Part shown: positions 1-7,157 of the stretch, piece by piece
Position numbering within the stretch: the first letter of the stretch is position 1
Layout: the number at the start of each line of letters is the position of its first letter
Assembly (NCBI GenBank): GCA_964401355.1
Contig: CAYNYJ010000083.1
Span: forward strand, 1-13,755
DNA: 13,755 nt
Direction of reading: 5' to 3'
Source: SZUA-152 sp964401355
GTDB taxonomy: Bacteria > Pseudomonadota > Gammaproteobacteria > SZUA-152
The notes under the pieces: model-generated
What the model saw: the letters and a program-made list of their open reading frames with translations, nothing else
Database searches by the model: none
Told to the model about the DNA's origin: nothing
Program-made: the position numbers and the translations under genes

Positions 1-51
1 CGGTGGATTTAAGTAACATGAGTAGTATTCATTATTAGTGACTTGTTAGTA
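1..51 (+). repeat. 51-bp inverted repeat, left copy
   Basis: The first 51 bases are the exact reverse complement of 2631-2681; base 1 pairs with 2681 and base 51 with 2631. Identity stops at base 52, with only scattered matches after it. The other edge cannot be seen because the window begins here. The repeat contains a weaker internal dyad (AGTAACA near 12-18 against TGTTAGT near 44-50, one mismatch). The two copies enclose the transposase and the AT-rich lipoprotein gene, so they may be element ends. A contig edge falling exactly in a repeat is also typical of an assembly break. Confidence 0.9.
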
Positions 52-67
52 ACTCACTCCAACCCTG

Positions 68-241
68 TCACTGTGTACGAACACGATCACGCACACTGTA
101 AAAACTGTGCTGGTCGCTGACGGCAATCAATATTCCGTAGTCTCCTGCGGTGGCCGGAAATGTCCAGCTAACGCTTACTGTTTTTAACAGTTGATCCACC
201 ACGCCAACCATGCAAGCGCCCCCGAAACTCTGCAAACCAGC
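68..241 (-). pseudogene. C-terminal remnant of an unidentified protein
   Basis: On the minus strand one frame is open for about 57 codons between a stop at 244-242 and a TGA at 70-68. Its translation reads like the beta-rich C-terminal end of a secreted or surface domain, with stretches such as TVSVSWTFPATAGDYGILIAV. No start codon or upstream body is present; the transposase gene begins about 60 bases upstream in the other orientation. I infer a gene end cut off by the mobile element or by rearrangement. The family is not recognised. A chance open frame remains possible because the stretch is short. Confidence 0.25.
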
Positions 242-300
242 TCAATGGGATCAGCACCCGGAAATCCCGACCACGAAACCGTGTAGTTGTTTTATAATAG

Positions 301-1317
301 TACGCAAGAAAAATCAGCACAGAAGAGCAGCATTTCATACGGAAATTATCTGTCCAAAGAGTATTTGATGGAGACTCTGCTGCCGAAGTTACGCGCAGCT
401 TCGATTTGGGAGATAAAACCATTTTCACCTGGCTGAAAATTGCTCGCGAAAAAGGCATAGACGCATTAGCGCCAAAAGCGAGAACGGGGCGAAACAGGAA
501 GCTATCACCGATTGAAGAGCAGGAGGTAAAGCGCTGGATAGTGGGGGGTGACCCACGCCAACACGGGTTTGATTTTGGGTTGTGGACACGTCAAATTGTA
601 GCGTGTTTGATAAAAGAAAAGTTTGGTATTGATATGAGTAAATCGGGTGTTGGGAAATTGCTACACCAACTTGATTTGACGCCACAAAAACCTTTACGTC
701 GCGCTTACGAAAGGGATGAGAAAGCCGTGACAGAATGGGTTTAAAAGGTATATCCAAGAATCAAAAAAATCGCAAAAAAGACCGGTGCGGAGATATTTTG
801 GCTAGATGAAGCCTCTATTCGCTCTGATGATCCACTGCAAAGAACATGGGGCGAGAAAGGAAAAACACCTGTCGTCAGAACCAGCGGTCAAAGGCAATCT
901 ATTAATGCAATTTCCGCGTTATCCAATAAAGGTGGTTTTTGGTATCACGTTTATAATGGGAAATTTACAGCGGATAAATGTGTTGATTTCTTCAAGCGAT
1001 TTTTAAGAAACAGAAAATCACGAATTATTCTTATCGTGGATGGTCACCCGCTACACAAATCAAATAAAGTCATGAAATACATCGAATCCCTGGAAGCAAG
1101 GTTAGAAATAGTTTTTCTTCCGCTTTACGCACCGGATTTAAACCCTGATGAGTTGGTATGGAATCAGATGAGAAATGTCGGCACGTCAAAAAAGCCGTTG
1201 AAAAAAGGTGAGTCGTTAATGAATCGGGCCATTGTAGATTTGGAGAGTATTAAGCGAAACAAAAAACTCGTCAGATCATTTTTTGAAGAGAAGACAGTAT
1301 CCTTTGCTGCTGCCTAG
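301..1317 (+). pseudogene. IS630-family transposase, disrupted by one in-frame stop
   Basis: A single frame runs from a TAG at 298-300 to the stop at 1315-1317 (about 338 codons, normal for an IS630 transposase) and is broken only by TAA at 742-744. The N-terminal part resembles the family's helix-turn-helix region (about codons 5-60, ending KGIDALAPKARTGRNRKLS). The C-terminal part carries the DDE catalytic set: Asp in WLDEAS (805-807), Asp in VDGHPLHKS (1039-1041) and Glu in LNPDELVW (1150-1152), with 36 residues between the second and third. All three lie after the stop, so neither half alone should be active. TAA could come from CAA (Gln) by one C-to-T change. There is also no in-frame ATG at the expected start; removing one A near 299 would create ATG-TAC-GCA, so the start may be damaged too. 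The identification is firm from motifs; activity is very unlikely. Confidence 0.9.
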
Positions 1318-1416
1318 GTAGTAACATCTAATATCGATATAAATCGCTAAAGATGGTGACCTTCCTACAGAGGACTTTCACCTCATTAGTTCATGCCCAC
1401 GCTGGGCGTACACAAG

Positions 1417-1465
1417 GCAAATTCATCCGATGCCAAAAAGCGGCGCGGCTGATTTGCGACGTTAT
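1417..1465 (+). repeat. attC-like imperfect hairpin upstream of the lipoprotein gene
   Basis: GCAAAT-T-CA-T-CCG (1417-1429) can pair with CGG-C-TG-ATTTGC (1446-1457), leaving one extra unpaired T and one mismatch. GACGTTAT (1458-1465) follows directly. An imperfect stem with an extrahelical base ending in a GTT is how integron attC sites are built, and a gene starts 30 bases later, as in a cassette. The opposite simple site (YAAC) is not convincing, since only TACACAAG lies there. It may be a decayed attC or an ordinary hairpin. Confidence 0.25.
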
Positions 1466-1494
1466 ATTTTTAGAACAATCAAGCCTGGAAAACG

Positions 1495-2595
1495 ATGACT
1501 AAAAAATATTTGTTATTAATTATTACTATCTCACTGCTTCTAGGTTGCGGAGGTGGTAACGGAACAGATCCCAATATACCTGTGCCTCCTGCACAAGGGG
1601 CACGTATACTTGGAATGGATGTGCAGGAAATTCCATCAGTCACCTACGCGATGGCATACAACCAGGCTATGTCACTCGGTGTTCGAGAGGTGAGCGTATC
1701 TCTAGACTGGTCATTATTGGAGCCCTCTGTTGGTAGTTACGATAATGAATTCCCTAGTATAATCGACGCTTTTTATCCAATACAAACTGGTGACATCACG
1801 CTTGTATTGCGCCCCTTGGATACTTCCGGCCCCAGCCTGCCAACGGAACTGGTTGGCCTCACTTATGATGACCCTGCCGTAATTTTAGCTTTTGATAATT
1901 TTCTTACAAACCTTCATGACCAACTGTCAACATTGAATGCCAGTGGCAAGCTCAAATGGATACATATTGGCAATGAGATTGATGCGTATCTGGGGAGTGA
2001 TGCTACTCGCTGGGCACAATGGCAAATATTTTTCCAGGCTGCAAAGGCAAAAGTAGGCAGCCTTTGGGGGACTGGTGTTGAGGTAAGCAGCATTATTCAA
2101 TTCTCTGTATTGACTGACACTAACAAACTTGCTTTATATTCTAATTTATTGCCCGATCTCGACAATGCAGTGCTTACCTATTATCCATTGAATTCCGACT
2201 TCACTGTGCGCCCGGTTTCTACAGTAGCAACCGACTTCACACTCATGGTCAACGCGATTCCCGGCAAAACCATTTTGTTACAGGAGTGCGGTTACCCGTC
2301 GAGTTCAGTGAACAATAGTAGTGAAATTCAACAAGCGGATTTTGTCTCCGCCGTATTTGTGGCGTGGGATAACAATATCAATCGCATTCGTTTCATTGAC
2401 CTATCATGGCAATATGATGTTTCTTCTAGCACCCTCGATCAATGGGTCATTGATTTCGGCATGACGGGCAACCCAAATGAAGCTGCTTTTAGAACATATC
2501 TTGGTACATTAGGATTAAGTAATTTCGATAGTACAGAAAAGACCGCCTTGCAGCGGTTACGCGATGAATTACAAGCACGAGAATGGGGACAATAG
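1495..2595 (+). CDS. Secreted lipoprotein, glycoside-hydrolase-like (clan A type)
   Basis: The product has 366 residues. It starts with a lipoprotein signal peptide whose lipobox is LLGC with the acylated Cys at residue 18, followed by a Gly/Pro-rich linker (about 19-35). The body looks like an (alpha/beta)8 barrel of the clan GH-A type: WIHIGNEIDAY places Glu161 after Asn160, the usual acid/base pair, and ILLQECGYPSS places Glu264 at the position of the nucleophile. Other barrel-like strands are VSVSLDWSLLEP (about 66-77) and LVLRPLD (about 103-109). A role in cleaving a glycan at the cell surface is inferred; I cannot name the family or substrate. The ATG at 1495 follows a weak GGA Shine-Dalgarno sequence. 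The gene is AT-richer than the rest of the window and sits between the 51-bp repeats, suggesting transfer. Confidence 0.75.
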   Translation: MTKKYLLLIITISLLLGCGGGNGTDPNIPVPPAQGARILGMDVQEIPSVTYAMAYNQAMSLGVREVSVSLDWSLLEPSVGSYDNEFPSIIDAFYPIQTGDITLVLRPLDTSGPSLPTELVGLTYDDPAVILAFDNFLTNLHDQLSTLNASGKLKWIHIGNEIDAYLGSDATRWAQWQIFFQAAKAKVGSLWGTGVEVSSIIQFSVLTDTNKLALYSNLLPDLDNAVLTYYPLNSDFTVRPVSTVATDFTLMVNAIPGKTILLQECGYPSSSVNNSSEIQQADFVSAVFVAWDNNINRIRFIDLSWQYDVSSSTLDQWVIDFGMTGNPNEAAFRTYLGTLGLSNFDSTEKTALQRLRDELQAREWGQ

Positions 2596-2630
2596 CCAAT
2601 AAAAATAATAAACATGCGCTCCACAAGAGC

Positions 2631-2681
2631 TACTAACAAGTCACTAATAATGAATACTACTCATGTTACTTAAATCCACCG
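2631..2681 (-). repeat. 51-bp inverted repeat, right copy
   Basis: This is the exact reverse complement of bases 1-51. It lies 35 bases after the stop codon of the lipoprotein gene and its last base is also the first base of the 2681-2706 palindrome, so the unit ends where that palindrome begins. Confidence 0.9.
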
Positions 2682-2706
2682 TCATGCTGGCATTCGCCGG
2701 CATGAC
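2681..2706. terminator. Palindromic hairpin between convergent genes (REP-like)
   Basis: GTCATGCTGGC and GCCGGCATGAC form an 11-bp stem with one T-G pair around an ATTC loop. It lies between the end of the plus-strand lipoprotein gene and the end of the minus-strand LVIVD gene, where a two-way terminator is expected. A TTTT tract (2715-2718) lies about 9 bases after the stem on the plus strand. Hairpins of this GTCATxCxxGC...GCxxGxATGAC form are common dispersed repeats in proteobacterial intergenic regions, so a repeat rather than a dedicated terminator is equally possible. Confidence 0.5.
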
Positions 2707-2716
2707 GACCGGGATT

Positions 2717-4915
2717 TTAAAAAGAAGCAGTATCCTTTTCAGGCGACTGGGTAGTAAATGCTGTCGTTACAGAATCCTGAATATAGCGCGGCGACAAGTC
2801 CGGCGCCTTTTGCATCACACCCAGTCCATCCGTTTCCGTCGCGACATAAAAATAATTCCCATTTACAGTGATGTCATTAGCATGATCCGAGGCACGGAAC
2901 TTGCCCATCAATGTTACATTGGCGGGATCAGCCGCGTCGAGAATATGAATGTTCGGAATTTTTGTCGGAGGCGAGTCTGAATATGGGCTCGCAAAGACAG
3001 TGTCGCCCTGCAAATCGATGGCGCTGTAACTACTCACTCGCGCTAAGTCCCCATCATAGTTTCTCAACAAAACCGGCGCCGCAGGATCACTGGCATCAAA
3101 AATAAAGATGCCACCTTGTGGGTTAAAAATACTCCCGGGCTGCGACACGAATGCAAGATTACCCGTCACTTTGATATCGGTTGCGTATTGAAGAGATATC
3201 TCGCTATCAACGCCAAACACGATGGGCATACTGGGAGCGCTGACGTCAACAATAACCAAACCGCCGCTACTGGCAATGTAAGCACGATTGTTTTTAACCA
3301 CCACGGCGAAGGCATTGACGAAACTGTCAAGATCCAGACTACCGGTTAATGTCGGTGCGAGCGGATCACTGATATCGTACACACGCAATTCACCGCTGGA
3401 ACGAGTGACGATGTAGGCGTAGTCGCCTTCCACCGCGACATTTTCCGTCAAACTACTGATATCGACTTCCGCAATAAGCCCCACAGCACTCGCAGTGCTA
3501 ATGTCAACAGACTGAAACCCGAACCCGCCGCGTGACAGGTATGCCTGATTACCCACAAGGGTCACATCTCTCCGGTTACCGAACGACAGCGAATATAAAC
3601 CACTTTCGGTTGGCAACAGCGGATTGCTAACATCGAATATTCGAAGACCACCATTGTCCGTATCACGATCTGCGAGGTAAGCCACCCCGGATTCCACCGC
3701 CACCGCGTCACCACGAACACTACTGCCTACCGTACAAATCGGCGTCGCAAGGCTCGGCATACTGACATCAATCAATTGCAGCCCCACGGAGTTATCCCGC
3801 ACATAGGCCGTATTTGAAATGACCGTGGAATTATTGGAAAGACCGGGGATGTCATAACGGCCAATCAACAATGGCTAACCCCGACGAACCGGTAGCGACA
3901 TAGGCTTTGTCTGCATCAATATACACATGCCACGATGCCCCCTCCAACCCTATTTCATGACCTTTGTGGGGCTCGCCGGCGTACTGATGTCAATAATGCG
4001 AATCTCAGACGGATAAAGCCCTCCCGCCAGAATCGCAATATTGCCCGAAACCGCAATCTGGTTACAGTTCCAACCCATCTCACTGTAACTTCCCACCAAT
4101 GTCACGTTATCCGGGTCACTCACATTAAATATTTGCAAGCCGTTCGAACCACTTGCAATATACGCCAGACTCCCGACCACCAGCGTTTCACTAATCTCCT
4201 CGAGCGACAGATGTTCCATCATGGGGTTCTGTTGCCAACTGACACGCGACCCCGTATACGCCAGATTTGTCACTGACACAAAAACTGGCCCGGCAGGCGC
4301 CTCACCATCACTGACAGTAAGCGCAAAGCTCAGGGGTTCATCGTTGGAGGAGGGTGCGACAAAAGAAGGCTGGCTGGCATGAATATCATTGAAATTAACG
4401 GCGGTTCCCGCTGTTTGCGACCAGGTATAAATCAACCGATCGCCATCGGGATCACTGCTGCCCATCGCACCCAGGGTGACTGTCTCATCACCATTGGCGC
4501 TGACAGTGCTTCCCGCATTCGCAACCGGCACCCGGTTGATGACGGTTAAAATAATCGTATCGGTCACAACATTTTTCCCATCCGAAGCGGACAACTGAAA
4601 AACCAGTTGTCCCGCGATGCCTGGAGAAGTGAGGCTGGGTTGAGCGATCAAAGGGTCACTGAGACTAACCGTCACACCGGACAACTGAGTCCATGAATAA
4701 GAAATACTGCCATTGGGTGAACTGCCGGAACCATCCAGGGTTGTCGCCGTACGCTTATTGAGGGTCTGATCAGACACAGCATTTACGCTGATACCACCGG
4801 TGCCGGTGCCAGTATCGCCACTGCTATCCGTGCCGCCTCCCCCACATGCCGCGAGCATAACGATAACGGTGAAACACAAAGAAATGCCTAACATAACGCG
4901 AATAATACCAGGCAT
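2717..4915 (-). pseudogene. PKD-domain / LVIVD-repeat surface lipoprotein, with two compensating frame breaks
   Basis: Read on the minus strand, a lipoprotein signal peptide with lipobox LAAC (Cys24 from the ATG at 4915) is followed by a Gly/Ser/Thr linker, two PKD or cadherin-like domains (about 40-215, with SSDPDGD and LTVSDGE motifs) and many LVIVD repeats (GLQIFNVSDP, GLRIFDVSNP, GLVIVDVSAP), which form surface beta-propellers. The first frame ends at TAG 3952-3950. About 28 codons then continue in another frame (about 3950-3864, GLEGASWHVYIDADKAYVA then GSSGLAIVD), after which the first frame resumes at LIGRYD and runs to TAA at 2719-2717. The net frame is restored, giving about 730 codons. 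Either the gene is decaying or the sequence has two indel errors. The start chosen is ATG 4915, which has AAAGG about 8-9 bases upstream; GTG 4924 would be too close to it. No partner gene is adjacent. Such proteins are usually anchored outside the cell; the ligand is unknown. Confidence 0.75.
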
Positions 4916-5170
4916 CAGGAACACCTTTCGATTATTAACTTCTTGTTATTTCAACTCGCAGTTAGAAATATGCGCTATTTTTTCTTGCCATCTGTCTTAC
5001 AAACATGCCCTGAAAGAAACCACTGCTTGATTGGGACCAGGCCTATCAATCAAACCTTCCTCAAACCGTTAAAAAGGGAATTACCAGTCATTTATCCTAC
5101 GTGAAACAAGAAGGGATAAGGCACCCTAAAAACGTGACGGGGATCACAAAAACATCAACTGTGCAGAATT

Positions 5171-5776
5171 CTAACTACAATAAGCCGTACCCCAGCGCCC
5201 GGCAAAAAACCGTTCGCCCATCGGTTGGCGCGCGCGCTCGCCCATTTCGGCACTACGAAAATCTTCATGTAAGGCTTCCAACGGCCCGGCATAGCCCACG
5301 GCAATCACCGCCATAATGTCGACCTCATCGGGAATACTGAATGCGGCACGGGCCTTGTCACCGTCAAAACCACCCATTTGATGCGCCTGCAATCCCATCG
5401 CAGTCGCTTGCAGACACAAGCTCACGCTGGCAGCACCGGTGTCATACTGATCCCAACGATTGGGGTTTCCATTATGGGTAAAGACCGGCACGCTGGTGGC
5501 CAACAACAACAGCGGGGCATTGCGCGCCCACAGCTGATTTTTCTCGGCCAGACAATCCAACAATTTCTCCCAGGCAGCACTGTCCTGATTGCGATCACAG
5601 ACAATAAATCGCCAAGGTTCTTCGCCAAAACATGAGGGCGCCCAGCGAGCAGCCTCCAGCAACGCCAAAAGTTCATTGGTTTCCACAGCTTTGCTTGAAT
5701 CAAAGGCCCTCGGGCTCCAGCGCTGCGCAATCAAAGCATCAACAGGCACCACCGTGTTTGCCATTTTTTCTGTCAT
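5171..5776 (-). CDS. Nitroreductase-family FMN oxidoreductase
   Basis: The product has 201 residues, the usual size for the nitroreductase superfamily: cytoplasmic, FMN-dependent and normally homodimeric enzymes that use NAD(P)H to reduce nitro groups, quinones or related electrophiles. Visible signatures are the N-terminal FMN phosphate-binding motif RWSPRAF (19-25), WAPSCFGEEPWRFIV (45-59, matching the family's APSxxNxQPWRF; Phe-Gly-Glu replaces the usual Asn) and HQMGGFD (132-138). ATG 5776 has a good ribosome site (GGAGA, 5 bases upstream). The gene is transcribed away from the LysR gene, with a shared 397-bp control region, so the regulator probably controls it. The true substrate cannot be told from the sequence. 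Confidence 0.9.
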   Translation of the reverse strand: MTEKMANTVVPVDALIAQRWSPRAFDSSKAVETNELLALLEAARWAPSCFGEEPWRFIVCDRNQDSAAWEKLLDCLAEKNQLWARNAPLLLLATSVPVFTHNGNPNRWDQYDTGAASVSLCLQATAMGLQAHQMGGFDGDKARAAFSIPDEVDIMAVIAVGYAGPLEALHEDFRSAEMGERARQPMGERFFAGRWGTAYCS

Positions 5777-5838
5777 TATCTTCTCCTGGTTTTATTGACA
5801 AAAATTCGATGCGTTAACGGTGAAAATCAATTTCGATA

Positions 5839-5854
5839 ACACATCAAGATGTGT
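5839..5854. promoter_or_regulatory. Perfect palindrome, operator candidate near nitroreductase
   Basis: ACACATC-AA-GATGTGT is a perfect inverted repeat with 7-bp arms and a 2-bp centre, lying 63 bases upstream of the nitroreductase ATG. It could be a repressor or LysR-type site; which protein binds is not known. Confidence 0.45.
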
Positions 5855-6023
5855 CCCATATTTATAAGCTGCAAGCAACAAATACCGCTAGGGTAAATCC
5901 AACAGCAGAAACTCTGCTCTCAGACTCATCCTCTAATTCAAGTCACGTTTCGTTTTCAATGGCCGACATCACATGGTTATTTCCTTTTCCCTCCAGGCCA
6001 ATAACACTTTTATCAATCACAAA

Positions 6024-6038
6024 TATTGATCATCAATA
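6024..6038. promoter_or_regulatory. Perfect palindrome, probable LysR-type binding site
   Basis: TATTGAT-C-ATCAATA is a perfect inverted repeat with 7-bp arms. ATTGAT/ATCAAT half-sites are typical of LysR-type boxes, and another ATCAAT lies at 6012-6017, 7 bases before the ATTGAT at 6025-6030, so alternative pairings are possible. It sits 136 bases upstream of the lysR ATG. Confidence 0.5.
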
Positions 6039-6173
6039 ATGACGGTAAACCCCACTGAACAAACACAAATTGAAGTATAGTGTGGCCACAGAAATACAAA
6101 AGCAGAATATTTTGCATGGCTCATTCAAAATAACTGAATAATAAAATTCATCACTTTACAGGGACGCACGCAC

Positions 6174-7151
6174 ATGAAACTCACCCTCGATGCCCTCAAC
6201 GTTTTGGATGCGATTAATCGCCGTGGCAGTTTTGCCGCCGCCGCGGAAGAGCTGTTTCGCGTCCCCTCCGCCGTCAGTTACACCATGCAAAAGCTGGAAC
6301 AGGATCTCGACACCCCGCTGTTTGATCGCGCCGGGCATCGTGCCGTGCTGACCCCCGCGGGACGCACCTTACTCGATGAAGGTCGGCGCCTGTTGATAGC
6401 GGCCCACGAGCTTGAATGTCAGGTCAAACGCATTGCCACCGGCTGGGAGACGTCACTGCGTATCGCCGCTGACACCTTAATTCCCGTATCAACCCTGCTG
6501 CCACTGGTGCAGGATTTTTTTCTACAGCAGAGCGCAGCAACATCAAATACCTCCACAGCTAGCGCTGACAAAACCGATGCAACAAACAGCTCGGCAAGAG
6601 GCACCCAAATCCAGTTACTCCAGGAAGTGCTCGGCGGCAGCTGGGATGCACTGGTCTCAGGTCGCGCCGACTTGGTGATCGGTGCCAGTGGTGAAGGCCC
6701 GGCGGGCGGTGGTTTCAGCAGCCTGCCCCTGGGCGATGTGGATATGGTGTTTGCCGTGGCCAGCAACCATCCGCTGGCACAAGCAGCGGAACCCGTCAGC
6801 AGCAGCGAAATCATGAAATACCGCGCGGTCGCGGTGGCCGACAGTTCGCGCGATTTAGCACCGCGCAGCGTTGGATTATTAACGGGTCAGCAGATCCTCA
6901 CCGTGCCCGATATGCAAAGCAAGCTCGAAGCACAGATACAGGGGTTAGGCGTGGGCTATCTGCCACGGCACTGGATCAATACCGCCCTGGCCAAACAGCA
7001 GCTGGTCATCAAATCCGTACAGGGGGTGCTTAACTCACCCCGCCTCTATGTCGTTTGGCGCAGCGACAACTCCGGTAAGGCCTTGCAGTGGTTTGTACGG
7101 AAACTCAAAGATGACCGCTCAATTCAAGATCAACTTTTACAGAGCCGATAA
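6174..7151 (+). CDS. LysR-family transcriptional regulator, YhaJ-like
   Basis: The product has 325 residues. Residues 1-60 are the winged helix-turn-helix of LysR proteins (LDAINRRGSFAAAAEELFRV, then PSAVSYTMQKLEQDL and LFDRAGHRAVLTPAGR). Residues about 92-300 are the effector domain. From memory the N-terminal half, including the RGSFAAAAEEL and RVPSAVSYTMQKLE stretches and the later GWETSLRI, closely follows E. coli YhaJ, a regulator linked to aromatic and quinone-type effectors. That fits a divergent nitroreductase, but the effector here is inference. An Ala/Ser/Thr/Asp-rich stretch at about 119-143 has no counterpart in YhaJ as I recall it. Start ATG 6174 follows AGGGA with about 9 bases spacing. 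The gene ends with tandem stops TAA TAG, and the next gene begins 7 bases after the TAA. Confidence 0.92.
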   Translation: MKLTLDALNVLDAINRRGSFAAAAEELFRVPSAVSYTMQKLEQDLDTPLFDRAGHRAVLTPAGRTLLDEGRRLLIAAHELECQVKRIATGWETSLRIAADTLIPVSTLLPLVQDFFLQQSAATSNTSTASADKTDATNSSARGTQIQLLQEVLGGSWDALVSGRADLVIGASGEGPAGGGFSSLPLGDVDMVFAVASNHPLAQAAEPVSSSEIMKYRAVAVADSSRDLAPRSVGLLTGQQILTVPDMQSKLEAQIQGLGVGYLPRHWINTALAKQQLVIKSVQGVLNSPRLYVVWRSDNSGKALQWFVRKLKDDRSIQDQLLQSR

Positions 7152-7157
7152 TAGTGT

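Larger units (their letters stand above)
1..300. other. Left flank of the transposase gene, no intact gene
   Basis: This stretch holds the 51-bp repeat, the short minus-strand coding remnant, and a TATAAT hexamer at 293-298 just before the transposase frame. I could not find terminal inverted repeats for the IS630-type element by comparing this side with 1318-1400, so the element's outer edges stay undefined. No RNA gene or CRISPR repeat is visible. Confidence 0.5.
5777..6173. promoter_or_regulatory. Shared control region between nitroreductase and lysR
   Basis: This 397-bp gap has no gene that I can support. It is AT-rich next to both flanking genes. It contains two perfect palindromes (5839-5854 and 6024-6038) and four copies of the half-site ATCAAT/ATTGAT (5826-5831, 6012-6017, 6025-6030 inverted, 6032-6037). 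That layout suits a LysR-type regulator acting on a divergent target and on itself. I could not assign a convincing -35/-10 pair for either gene. Confidence 0.5.

Noticed and set aside
168..458. Minus-strand open frame over the transposase start
   Set aside because: Opposite strand has recognisable IS630 helix-turn-helix sequence; no domain in the minus-strand translation.
742..744. Programmed recoding or stop-codon reassignment at the transposase TAA
   Set aside because: TAA ends other genes in the window normally and there is no slippery site or obvious stimulatory structure; a point mutation is simpler.
2663..3349. Plus-strand open frames opposite the LVIVD gene
   Set aside because: The minus strand has clear LVIVD repeats through this stretch; the plus-strand translations are Arg/His-rich shadows.
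5031..5063. Hairpin GATTG...CAATC upstream of the LVIVD gene
   Set aside because: Only 5-bp arms around a long loop; expected by chance.
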